A DNA stretch of 36,659 nt from an uncultured Clostridia bacterium (GTDB lineage: Bacteria > Bacillota > Clostridia > Christensenellales > Borkfalkiaceae): NCBI GenBank assembly GCA_944368065.1, contig CALVWV010000049.1, forward strand, positions 1-36,659, given 5' to 3'. The notes below the pieces were generated by a model. It did not search any database. It was not told where the DNA came from and saw nothing but the letters and a program-made list of their open reading frames with translations. Numbering within the stretch: the first letter of the stretch is position 1; each line of letters starts with the position of its first letter. A program made the position numbers and the translations under genes. Below, piece by piece: positions 24,850 through 31,809 of the stretch.

Positions 24850-25152
24850 TTATACGGCTTTTACCACATTCATGAGCGTTGTCACGCCCTGCTCTTCAAG
24901 CCTGTCGTATAATTCTTCTTTTACGTTGACCATCGTAAGATCCGAACTCCCGAGCTTCTTTTTTGTGGAAAGAAGAAGCATGAGCCCCTCGTTTGCAAGG
25001 CGGTCTACCCCGCCGAAATCTACGGTAAGTTTTTTGACCCCGTCGAGATTGTTCTTCAAAAACGCCTCGGTTTCAGGTACGCATTCCGCGCACATATCGC
25101 CTTCGAGCCACAAGTAAAGATTTTCACCTTCCCGTCTGCTTTTTATTTCCAT
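24850..25152 (-). CDS. STAS-domain protein, anti-anti-sigma-like, no phosphorylatable Ser
   Basis: The 100-residue protein is a stand-alone STAS domain: an N-terminal strand pair (NLYLWLEGDMCAECVPETEAFLK), then LTVDFGGVDRLANEGLMLLLSTKKKLG, then NVKEELYDRLEEQGVTTLM. This is the shape of SpoIIAA/RsbV-type antagonists of anti-sigma factors. In those, the central loop reads D-S-S-G with a regulatory serine. Here it is A-N-E-G (53-56), so the usual kinase/phosphatase switch should not apply. GGAGG lies five bases before the ATG. No anti-sigma kinase or sigma gene is adjacent. It has its own promoter, divergent from the large RNA gene. Confidence 0.75.
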   Translation of the reverse strand: MEIKSRREGENLYLWLEGDMCAECVPETEAFLKNNLDGVKKLTVDFGGVDRLANEGLMLLLSTKKKLGSSDLTMVNVKEELYDRLEEQGVTTLMNVVKAV

Positions 25153-25209
25153 TCACACCTCCGCGGCGCATCTTTATTTTGCCGCCGCAAACCTTGAAAA
25201 AGCTATGTT

Positions 25210-25238
25210 AATATAAACCAATTGCGCCCGTTTGTCAA
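25210..25238 (-). promoter_or_regulatory. Promoter of the STAS gene
   Basis: On the minus strand TTGACA (25238-25233) and TATATT (25215-25210) are separated by 17 bases. The leader is about 50 nt. Confidence 0.8.
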
Positions 25239-25423
25239 CCGTTTTGCAATAAAACAGTACAGCCATTGCAAAAATTACGACGCAATCCGACAAAAAAATC
25301 TGCGAAGCGTGCCAATCCACGCGCACGCGCGCGACCTTTTATACGCGCGCTCCGCGCCCCCGTGCGCATATATTGCAGGTAGCACAAAATACATTTTTTT
25401 GCCTATTTTTTTTGATTTGCCTA

Positions 25424-25451
25424 TTGACAAACTGATTTTTGATGCTATAAT
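25424..25451 (+). promoter_or_regulatory. Strong promoter of the large RNA gene
   Basis: Perfect TTGACA (25424-25429) and TATAAT (25446-25451) are separated by 16 bases on the plus strand. The preceding 40 bases are T-rich, like an UP-type region. Transcription would begin near 25458. Confidence 0.85.
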
Positions 25452-25483
25452 GAAAGTACAAAAAAGATAAAAACAAACAAAAA

Positions 25484-25500
25484 ATGTTAGCGCTAAACAT
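25484..25500. promoter_or_regulatory. LacI-type palindrome just downstream of the RNA promoter
   Basis: ATGTTAGCGCTAAACAT has a perfect TTAGCGCTAA core centred on CG, as in operators of LacI-family repressors. It is at about +26 of the RNA gene. It could equally be the first hairpin of the RNA. Confidence 0.4.
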
Positions 25501-25644
25501 TTTAACGAATAAACTAAAAGAGGTTAAAGATGAAGTTCAAGTAGCCCCGAAAGGGGGTCAATGTTATACCGCAGAGCGGACAGCTTAAAGCGAACCGCCC
25601 GTTAAGATATAAATTGAATAGCAAAGCAAGGAGGTAAAAGAAAA

Positions 25645-25736
25645 ATGACGAAAAGGAAATTTTACTTCTGCAAAGCTACTACGTATGCAAGGAGGGTAGT
25701 CCAATGAACAGCGTTACCCGGGAGACCTTATTCTGA
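25645..25736 (+). CDS. Two overlapping mini reading frames (20 and 10 codons) in the large RNA
   Basis: AAGGAGG (25628-25634) lies ten bases before an ATG at 25645 that opens 20 codons rich in Lys, Arg and Thr and stops at 25705-25707. The stop overlaps, as ATGA, an ATG at 25704 that opens 10 codons to 25736 and has its own AAGGAGGG seven bases upstream. Ribosome sites and a stop/start overlap are what coupled genes look like, but purine-rich structured RNA produces GGAGG by chance, and no family is recognisable. Treat as hypothetical. Confidence 0.25.
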
Positions 25737-25889
25737 AAACACGGTTTTAATTTCGCAGGGATTTGAATCGGGTTTCAGAAATCGGGTCTGAAAGCCGCCG
25801 AGCCGCAAGGAAGATAAGCCGCGCGGGGCAATCCCGAACAATTTTTAAAGTAAAATTTCAGACGACCGCAACCGGATGGAGATATTCGG

Positions 25890-25949
25890 ATGAAGAATTT
25901 TAAAGACCCTGAAAGAAGGGATTTTCAATTCCGGATAAGAAGATTCTGA
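25890..25949 (+). CDS. Mini reading frame of 19 codons in the large RNA
   Basis: The ATG at 25890 has GGAG eight bases upstream and overlaps, as ATGA, the stop of a 5-codon frame starting at 25876. The 19 residues are strongly charged (many Arg, Asp, Glu, Phe). There is no recognisable family; it may be a chance frame in the structured RNA. Confidence 0.2.
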   Translation: MKNFKDPERRDFQFRIRRF

Positions 25950-26199
25950 CGGACGGGGAATTCAAGATAATTTGCCCGATTATTAAAATTTGAGCGCGGA
26001 AGCGAGAGATTGAGCGATAAACTTTGCAAAGGTTTGCTTCACTCCCCTTAGAAGCCTTAAAGCGAGAACGCAAGTAAGACGCGACGGAAGAAAGCTAAGA
26101 GATTCTACCTGTATGGCGTTTGCCGCAAGTGCATATAAAGCACCGTAAAAAAAGCGGAAGCGGGTCTCGAAATTAAAATTTAATAACTTTGAAAACAAT

Positions 26200-26229
26200 A
26201 CCTGCGCAGATGTAATTGCGCAGGTTTTT
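26200..26229 (+). terminator. Terminator of the large RNA gene
   Basis: ACCTGCGCA (26200-26208) pairs exactly with TGCGCAGGT (26217-26225) and is followed by T5. This is the end of the plus-strand RNA unit. Confidence 0.85.
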
Positions 26230-26230
26230 G

Positions 26231-26799
26231 TGCCCAAGCTGCCGAATAACGGGGCGAGGCGCGCATCCCCCCACCGCTCTGACGTATGCGGATTCAGCCG
26301 AGCGAACGGCACGAAAAATATATTTGCACGGAAAAAGGCAAAAAGTTGCGCCGATTGTAGAACGACTGCGGGCGGACGGCAAGATTTACTCCACCCGGAT
26401 CATCGCGCGAAATAGTTTTACAAAAAGCGGATTAGCGGTACGGCGCACGGGCTATATTTTTCCGAAAGTGCGGAAAATATCCGCAGAACGCGCATATTAT
26501 GCGCCACTTAAGCACTAACCGTTGTGAAACGGCTATTCCATGAACAGAAATTCTCACAGTACGGGTTTTAATAAGCCCTGCCGCATAAAGACGGCTGCAA
26601 AACAAAAGGTGAATGCGCAGTGCGGAAACGGAAGCGCTGCGGGCAATCGGGAAGCCCGCTGAAATCCGCACAGTTTTATCGGGGTATATAGTCCTGGCGG
26701 GATAGTTCTCCTCCCGCCACGGAATGACTGGTCTGTGTAGAGGTATCCCCCGCGGGATGTAAATCCCGCGGGGGATACTGATTTTTTATTATTTAATCT
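26231..26799 (+). ncRNA. Second gene-free structured block, possible RNA
   Basis: About 570 bases between the large RNA and the YfbR-like gene carry no credible protein gene. The last 180 bases are clearly structured: GTGCGGA/TCCGCAC enclosing GCGGGC/GCCCGC (26620-26672), then TGGCGGG/CCCGCCA (26694-26718) inside AGTC/GACT, and a strong terminator (26743-26785). Other small hairpins are at 26518-26532 and 26561-26580. I find no promoter for it, so it may be read-through from the large RNA or an unrecognised RNA gene. It does not match tmRNA, RNase P, SRP or T-box features that I can recall. Confidence 0.35.
26743..26785 (+). terminator. Strong plus-strand terminator
   Basis: GTATCCCCCGCGGGAT (26743-26758) pairs with ATCCCGCGGGGGATAC around a 4-base loop and is followed on the plus strand by TGATTTTTTATT. 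It shows that plus-strand transcription reaches this point. Confidence 0.8.
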
Positions 26800-26928
26800 A
26801 AACTTTAAACGTTGCCGAATTGCATTTATGCAAACAACAAGTCGCGCGGAATTTTTTCCGCGCGACTTGTTTACATTCAATTTGTTTATGCAGCAATAAG
26901 TATCAGATTTACGCGCATTCCTGCGCGC

Positions 26929-27522
26929 TCAGTCCACGATGCCTTTTTCCAGCTCGTCCAGCGTAAGCGAAAAAGCCGGAATAAATTTTTCCATGAAGTA
27001 ATCGACCGCGGGCATTTTGCGGGATACAATATCGTCCTTTATGCTCTTTTCCGCCTTTTCAAACTCAGTGTTGCCGCAGCGGCGCTCTTCAAGGCACTTG
27101 ATGTATGCAGAAAGTCTGTCCGCCGCCTTCACTATCCTCCACTCCTCGCTATTTGTATCGGGCTTGACAAACGGCGACAGCTCCTCTTCGAGCTCGGGCG
27201 GGAGGGTAGCCAGAAGCTTATCGCAGGCGACGCTCTCTATATCCTTGTACGCGCCCGTAATCGAGCGGTTGAAATACTTTATGGGCGTAGGCAGATCGCC
27301 CGTGAGCACTTCGGAACACTCGTGATACATCGCATAGAGCACGCACTTTTCCGCATCCGTCTTTCCGCCGAAAAGCTTGTTGTTTATAACGGCGAGCGCG
27401 TGGGCGATAAACGACACCTGCTGGGAATGCTCCATTATATTTTCTTCGCGGACGGAGCGCATGAGCGACCAGCGCTTTATATACTTCATTCTGTCCATAA
27501 AGGCATAAAAATTATACGACAT
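26929..27522 (-). CDS. YfbR-like HD-domain 5'-deoxynucleotidase
   Basis: YfbR removes the 5' phosphate from deoxynucleoside monophosphates in the cytoplasm. The 197-residue protein has the specificity pair Arg 17-Trp 18 (KRW), EHS with His 32, YHECSEVLTGDLPTPIKYFN (His 67, Glu 71, Asp 76) and KAADRL (Asp 135), in the positions known for E. coli YfbR. The second residue of the HD pair is Glu 68 instead of Asp, an unusual change in a metal ligand. The frame is open to 27717, but the ATG at 27522 has GGGAG nine bases upstream and gives the usual length. It diverges from the TPP-riboswitch unit. Confidence 0.88.
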   Translation of the reverse strand: MSYNFYAFMDRMKYIKRWSLMRSVREENIMEHSQQVSFIAHALAVINNKLFGGKTDAEKCVLYAMYHECSEVLTGDLPTPIKYFNRSITGAYKDIESVACDKLLATLPPELEEELSPFVKPDTNSEEWRIVKAADRLSAYIKCLEERRCGNTEFEKAEKSIKDDIVSRKMPAVDYFMEKFIPAFSLTLDELEKGIVD

Positions 27523-27647
27523 AAAAATTAACTCCCGCGCGCAGATTAAAAGGCGCGCTGCAACAGCTGTATTTATATATAATGCAGCGCGAGCACGCGC
27601 GCAAGCTTTACAAAATAAATTATAATACATTTTGCATTCAAATTCAA

Positions 27648-27676
27648 TTGACTTAAACGTTGTTTTGCCATATAAT
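27648..27676 (+). promoter_or_regulatory. Promoter of the TPP riboswitch-thiT unit
   Basis: TTGACT (27648-27653) and TATAAT (27671-27676) are separated by 17 bases on the plus strand. Transcription starts near 27683, about 40 bases before the aptamer. Confidence 0.85.
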
Positions 27677-27722
27677 TTTTTTAAGTTGCAGGCAAAGCAC
27701 TGCGGCAATTTCAACAAATAAA

Positions 27723-27800
27723 TACCGTCGGGGGTGTCCGCTGTGTGCGGGCTGAGATTATACCCTTTGAATCGGCAAGGTAATGCTTGAGCGATAGTAC
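27723..27800 (+). promoter_or_regulatory. TPP riboswitch (THI box)
   Basis: The conserved blocks are present in order: GGGGTG (27731-27736), GGGCTGAGA (about 27749-27757), ACCCTTTGAA (27762-27771) and GGTAATGC (27779-27786). TACCGTCG (27723-27730) and CGATAGTA (27792-27799) close P1 with one mismatch. A hairpin (GACC/GGTC with TCGCT downstream and TTTTCTTT) at about 27804-27830 may be the expression platform. It should lower expression of the thiamine transporter when TPP is plentiful. Confidence 0.93.
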
Positions 27801-27891
27801 AAAGACCATATAATTGGGTCGCTTTTCTTTATTTATGCGCGGTAAAGACAAAGCGGCTTTTTTCTTTTCGGCGGTAAAAGGAGGAATTTTT

Positions 27892-29121
27892 ATGAATTTT
27901 TCTATGCTGGCATTCAAAGACCTTTTAGGCGACGCAGTTAACTATTTCGCCAACTTTCAGACGGCGACTGACGGTTGCCGCACGGTAATGCTCTGGGTAG
28001 CAATCGCGCTTATTCTCGCATTCATAGCAGCAAAAATCGCGCTCAGATGCACGGCTCCCAAAGTTGCAGAAGGCGAAGAAGTAAAGGACGCAAGGCAGTC
28101 CAAATTAAACAAAACAGCGCTGTTCGTTGCGCTCGGCTATGCCGTTGCGGCGATTGTGGTGTTCACAGTATGCTACTTCAACGATGTAAGCACGGGCGAA
28201 GAAAGCCTTGTTCCCATAACCTTCTATCCCCTTCTCGTTTTCCTTGCCGTTTCCATAGCGGGAGGAATTGCGGTAGCATTCAAGCCTCTGAAGCTTGTAA
28301 AAATAATAGCTGCAAGCGTTTCCGCCGCCGCGCTCGTTGCGGCGATAATCTGCCTTATAGTTTACTACGCTTCCGGCGATGCGGCTGAATGGAACTGGGT
28401 TTCCGAAGACCAGGTCGAACAGGCAGGTTTGTACGTAAGCGCAATTATTCTTCTTGCGATAATAGTTGCCGTGGCGTTCATCACGGACAGAACCAAAGGC
28501 TTCGACACGCGCGCCATAACTTTCGGCGGCATATGCATAGCGCTTTCCTTCGCGCTCTCCTACATAAGGATAATACACATGCCCATGGGCGGTTCGATAA
28601 CGCTGGCTTCAATGCTTCCCCTCATGCTCTACAGCTATATGTTCGGCTGCAAAAAGGGACTTGTCGCTGGCATTATTTACGGCGTGCTTCAGGCAATACA
28701 GGACCCCTGGCTTCTGCACCCCGCACAGTTCGCGCTTGACTACATAGTAGCTTTCATGGCGATAGCGCTTACCGGATGCTTAAGGAACGTTGCCTCACTC
28801 AAAGGCAAAATGCGCACGCAGTTTACTTTAGGCGCAATAATAGCGGGCGTATTAAGGTATGTATCGCACTATTTTTCGGGCGTGTTCGCGTTCGGCATGT
28901 TCGGCGCAGACTATGCCGAAGAATACGGAATTTCCGCGCTTGCAAACCCCTACTTCTATTCGTTCGTATATCAGACGATGTATGTAATCCCCGAAATGAT
29001 TATAGTGATAGTCGTGGGCGTGCTTCTTCTTTCTTCCGCAAACATGCGCAGGCAGGTATTGCGCTACGGCGAGTATGAAAAGACCGCCGAAAGCGTAGCA
29101 ACCGACGCGATAGCGGCATAA
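27892..29121 (+). CDS. thiT: ECF thiamine transporter substrate-binding component ThiT, N-terminally extended
   Basis: ThiT is the membrane S-component that binds thiamine for the energy-coupling-factor transporter. The core is residues 207-395: TRAITFGGICIALSFALS, MPMGGSITLASMLPLMLYSYMFG, GIIYGVLQAIQDPW and PAQFALDYIVAF are ThiT signatures. Usual ThiT proteins have about 190 residues; this one has 409. The extra 205 residues carry about five TM segments (near 31-50, 76-96, 107-130, 137-160 and 180-198) of a kind I do not recognise. AGGAGG lies seven bases before the ATG at 27892. A TPP riboswitch in the leader supports the substrate. The shared EcfA/EcfT module is not in the window. Confidence 0.93.
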   Translation: MNFSMLAFKDLLGDAVNYFANFQTATDGCRTVMLWVAIALILAFIAAKIALRCTAPKVAEGEEVKDARQSKLNKTALFVALGYAVAAIVVFTVCYFNDVSTGEESLVPITFYPLLVFLAVSIAGGIAVAFKPLKLVKIIAASVSAAALVAAIICLIVYYASGDAAEWNWVSEDQVEQAGLYVSAIILLAIIVAVAFITDRTKGFDTRAITFGGICIALSFALSYIRIIHMPMGGSITLASMLPLMLYSYMFGCKKGLVAGIIYGVLQAIQDPWLLHPAQFALDYIVAFMAIALTGCLRNVASLKGKMRTQFTLGAIIAGVLRYVSHYFSGVFAFGMFGADYAEEYGISALANPYFYSFVYQTMYVIPEMIIVIVVGVLLLSSANMRRQVLRYGEYEKTAESVATDAIAA

Positions 29122-29174
29122 CCATAAAACATAAAAACGCGGATTTTTCGCGCTTTGAAATATTTACGCGCAGA

Positions 29175-29211
29175 ACGGGGCGCCATGCACAGCATGGCGC
29201 CCCGTATTTTT
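29175..29211 (+). terminator. Terminator of thiT
   Basis: ACGGGGCGCCATGC (29175-29188) pairs exactly with 29192-29205 around ACA and is followed by ATTTTTAT. It also lies after the rseP stop of the opposite strand, but lacks a T tail in that direction. Confidence 0.85.
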
Positions 29212-29223
29212 ATAAATATGCAA

Positions 29224-30396
29224 CTATCCGCACGCGGCAAACTGCAGAATGTCCACCAGCACGGCAAAACCTAAAATCAGAATAAAGCCCGCGGCGTGGA
29301 TTGCCGCCTCTATCTTTCTGGGCACGGGCTTTCTGAATATCCACTCTATAAGGCAGAAAACCACCTTGCTTCCGTCCAGCGCGGGAATGGGCAGAAGGTT
29401 GAATACCGCAAGATTGACCCCTATATATGCCGCAATTTCCAGAAAACTCTGCACGCTCTGCGTGGCAAGCTGGGATGTAAGTTTGATTGTAGTTACGGGC
29501 CCGCCCATTGCGCTTAAACCGATGTTGCCCGTTAAAAGCTCGCCCAGCACCCTGAAAATTGTACCCGCAATTTCAAAAGAGTACGCAAATGCGCGGCCTA
29601 TGCTGTCGAACACGGGGAAGCGGTAGCTCGCAGTGCCTATCTGCCAGTAATAGTTGCCGTCCTCTTTAAGTTCGGTATCAACGCCGAGCGCGCTCCACAG
29701 CTTTGACGTGTCGGCAGAATTTTCAAAATCGCAGTCGCCGCGTAGGGTTACGTTTATTTCCGTAACTTTTCCGCCGCGTTCGACGGTGAACGCTACCCAA
29801 TCGCCTTCGGCTTTGCCCGAAAGCGCTTCCATGAGGTCGGTCGTGAGGTAAACCCCTCCGCCGTCCGCTTCCAGAATTATATCCCCCGCCGCAAAGCTGT
29901 TCATTGCGGTATATCCTTCGGGATAAGTCACTCCGTTTACCTGAATTACCGTCTGACCGAACGCAAGGAAACAGATAATAATTAAAATTACAGCCGTGAC
30001 ATAATTCATGAGCGCGCCGGAGATAAGCACTATTATGCGCTTCCACGGCGGCTTGGATGTAAAGCCTTCTTTTGAAGCGAGCGAGCCTTCGCCGCTTACC
30101 CCGCCATTCAAGACCGTTCCGCCTTTATTACTTTCCTCGCCGTCCTCGCCCGCAAAAGCGCAGTAACCGCCAAGCGGCACGGCGCGCACGGAAAAAACTT
30201 CGCCCGATTTTTTGCTCTTGCGCTTGAAGAGCGCGGGACCGAAGCCTACGGCAAACTCGTTTATTTTAAAACCGAGCGCCTTTCCCGCCGCATAATGCCC
30301 GAATTCGTGTACGGTTATCATGGCGAGCAATATTAAAACGGCGAGAAGCACCGCTCCTATGCCGCTTAAAACGGACGATACCGAAAGTAAATTCAT
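29224..30396 (-). CDS. rseP: RIP metalloprotease RseP (site-2 protease, M50)
   Basis: This intramembrane zinc protease cuts membrane-anchored regulators such as anti-sigma factors and leftover signal peptides. The 390-residue protein has HEFGH in the first TM helix (30-34), a PDZ domain in the middle (about 165-250), and NLLPIPALDG in the third helix, supplying the third zinc ligand. Four TM segments are seen. The frame is open to 30414, but the ATG at 30396 has AAGGGGG close upstream and begins in the usual way. It ends the dxr-cdsA-uppS-frr-pyrH order that is standard in Firmicutes. Confidence 0.94.
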   Translation of the reverse strand: MNLLSVSSVLSGIGAVLLAVLILLAMITVHEFGHYAAGKALGFKINEFAVGFGPALFKRKSKKSGEVFSVRAVPLGGYCAFAGEDGEESNKGGTVLNGGVSGEGSLASKEGFTSKPPWKRIIVLISGALMNYVTAVILIIICFLAFGQTVIQVNGVTYPEGYTAMNSFAAGDIILEADGGGVYLTTDLMEALSGKAEGDWVAFTVERGGKVTEINVTLRGDCDFENSADTSKLWSALGVDTELKEDGNYYWQIGTASYRFPVFDSIGRAFAYSFEIAGTIFRVLGELLTGNIGLSAMGGPVTTIKLTSQLATQSVQSFLEIAAYIGVNLAVFNLLPIPALDGSKVVFCLIEWIFRKPVPRKIEAAIHAAGFILILGFAVLVDILQFAACG

Positions 30397-30433
30397 TTGC
30401 CCCCTTGCCTGCATTTACAATTTATTATGAGGA

Positions 30434-30464
30434 GCGCGCGCCCGCGCTATGCGCGGGCGCGCGC
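30434..30464 (-). other. 14-bp hairpin between dxr and rseP
   Basis: GCGCGCGCCCGCGC (30434-30447) pairs with 30451-30464 around TAT. There is no T tail on the minus strand, so it is an intercistronic hairpin rather than a terminator for the operon direction. Confidence 0.55.
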
Positions 30465-30486
30465 ATAATTTTTTATGTAACTTGTT

Positions 30487-31638
30487 TTACGCGAGCTTTG
30501 ATATGAGCTCTTCGGCTCTGAGCCTTGCGCTGCGGTCAACTTCGGTGAGCTGTTCAAGGCTGCGCACGCTCTGCCTGTTTTCCGACTGCACGACGCCGTC
30601 CGCCACGCGGAAAATATCGGTAAACTTTATTTTTTCCGAAAGAAAGGCGCGGACAGCCACTTCGCCCGCGGCATTCAGCGCGCAGGGCAACGTTCCGCCT
30701 GCCCTTCCGCAAGCCTTTGCAAGCGAAAAACAGGGATACCTGCCCTCTTCGAGCGGTCTGAATTCGAGCGAAAGCAGCTTTGTGAAATCGAGCTCCGCGC
30801 CTTTGAGCCGTTCGCGGACGGGACAGGACAGCGCAAGCTGTATGGGAAGTTTCATCGTAGGACAGGAAAGCTGGGCAAGCACCGCTCCGTCTGAAAATTC
30901 CACCATGGAATGCACTATGCTCTGCGGGTGCAGAACCGCCGTAATTTTATCGTAGTCAGCGCCGAACAGGTGGTGCGCTTCTATCACTTCGAACCCCTTA
31001 TTTAAAAGGGTTGCGCTGTCTATGGTAATCTTTGCGCCCATATTCCACGTAGGGTGCTTAAGCGCCATCTGCGGAGTTACGTTTTCAAGCTCTTTTTGCT
31101 CAAGGTCGCGGAATGCGCCTCCGCTGGCTGTTATTATAAGGCGCCTGAAGGGCGCGCCGAGGTCGAAGCCGAGGCACTGCCATATTGCAGAATGCTCGCT
31201 GTCTACCGGCATAATGGCTACGCCCTTGCTCTTTGCGAGCGGAATTATAAAATCGCCGCCGCACACAAGCGTTTCCTTGTTGGCGAGCGCAAGCGTTTTG
31301 CCCGCGTTTATAGCCGCCGCGGAATACTTGAGCCCGGCAAAGCCGCCCGCCGCAACGAGGACAACATCCGCTTTTTCATAAGACGCCGCTGCAAGCGCGG
31401 CGCTTTTTCCTCCGCAGAACTTTGTTTCTGCGGGCACTTCCGCTATCTTTTCCGCCGCCGCGGAGTCGGCAAGCGCGGCGTACTCCGGCTTTATGAGCGC
31501 AAGCTGCTTTTCAAAGAGAGCGTAAGAGCTGTCCGCCGCCATCGCTACTATTTTAAACTTATCGGGATTTTCAAGCGCGACTTCAATGGTCTGTCTGCCT
31601 ATGCTGCCAGTGCTGCCGATGAGCGCAATATTTTTCAT
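30487..31638 (-). CDS. dxr: 1-deoxy-D-xylulose 5-phosphate reductoisomerase
   Basis: Dxr makes 2-C-methyl-D-erythritol 4-phosphate with NADPH, the committed step of the MEP isoprenoid pathway. The 383 residues show IALIGSTGSIGRQT (NADPH site), ALANKETLVCGG, PVDSEHSAIWQCL with metal ligands Asp and Glu, ITASGGAFRD, HPTWNMGAKITIDSATLLNKGFEVIEAHHLF and HPQSIVHSMVEF. The frame is open to 31809, but the ATG at 31638 has AAGGAG five bases upstream and is directly before the nucleotide site. A terminator after cdsA suggests that dxr-rseP also has its own promoter (TATAAT at 31673-31678, no clear -35). Confidence 0.97.
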   Translation of the reverse strand: MKNIALIGSTGSIGRQTIEVALENPDKFKIVAMAADSSYALFEKQLALIKPEYAALADSAAAEKIAEVPAETKFCGGKSAALAAASYEKADVVLVAAGGFAGLKYSAAAINAGKTLALANKETLVCGGDFIIPLAKSKGVAIMPVDSEHSAIWQCLGFDLGAPFRRLIITASGGAFRDLEQKELENVTPQMALKHPTWNMGAKITIDSATLLNKGFEVIEAHHLFGADYDKITAVLHPQSIVHSMVEFSDGAVLAQLSCPTMKLPIQLALSCPVRERLKGAELDFTKLLSLEFRPLEEGRYPCFSLAKACGRAGGTLPCALNAAGEVAVRAFLSEKIKFTDIFRVADGVVQSENRQSVRSLEQLTEVDRSARLRAEELISKLA

Positions 31639-31696
31639 GTAAGCTCCTTGCGGGCACGGCGTGGCTAAAAATATTATACCCCGACGCCCGCGGAAT

Positions 31697-31736
31697 AATG
31701 ACTTTATTACGGTAAAAATGACTTTATTATAGCAAA
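31697..31736. repeat. Two-copy 20-base tandem repeat upstream of dxr
   Basis: AATGACTTTATT followed by ACGGTAAA or ATAGCAAA occurs twice back to back (31697-31716 and 31717-31736). The second copy contains ATTATA, a TATAAT on the minus strand. It lies between the cdsA terminator and dxr. Confidence 0.65.
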
Positions 31737-31762
31737 AAAGTTTCCGCACGCGGCGGAAACTT
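31730..31762 (-). terminator. Terminator between cdsA and dxr
   Basis: AAGTTTCCG pairs with CGGAAACTT around a GC-rich loop, and on the minus strand the stem runs into TTTTTTGC. It lies inside an otherwise canonical operon. Confidence 0.65.
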
Positions 31763-31809
31763 GTATCTGAACGCGGCGCGGAGCAAATCAGCCCGCACAT
31801 ATGCCGCAT

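Larger units (their letters stand above)
25458..26230 (+). ncRNA. Large structured RNA gene, about 770 nt, family unknown
   Basis: A consensus promoter and an intrinsic terminator (26200-26229) bound about 770 nt without a protein gene of normal size. The sequence is purine-rich and full of local helices: TTAGCGCTAA at the 5' end, CCCC-GAAA-GGGG (25545-25556), GAGGTAAAA/TTTTACTTC (25631-25668), TTTCAG/CTGAAA (25773-25793), GCTTC/GAAGC near 26036-26054, and GTGC/GCAC near 26129-26143. A-rich joining loops lie between. Length, ornate helices and independence from neighbours fit the class of large bacterial RNAs (OLE, GOLLD, ROOL), but I cannot assign it by eye. Several tiny SD-led frames inside raise the alternative of a leader or small-peptide mRNA. 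It diverges from the STAS gene, and a second structured block follows the terminator. Confidence 0.6.

Noticed and set aside
25801-25840. Group II intron domain V (GAGCCGCAAGG... run)
   Set aside because: The hallmark AGC triad hairpin with GAAA loop and the GTGYG intron start are missing.
26216-26518. 100-residue plus-strand frame
   Set aside because: It begins with TTG inside the terminator of the large RNA, has no ribosome site and no recognisable domain.
26676-26700. Group I intron S element (TATATAGTCC)
   Set aside because: No matching P, Q or R elements or open reading frame were found around it.
26743-26785. T-box antiterminator/terminator
   Set aside because: There is no AGGGTGG-N-ACCGCG element and no downstream plus-strand amino-acid gene.
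26554-26880. 108-residue minus-strand frame
   Set aside because: It runs across the strong terminator hairpin at 26743-26785, and its composition looks random.
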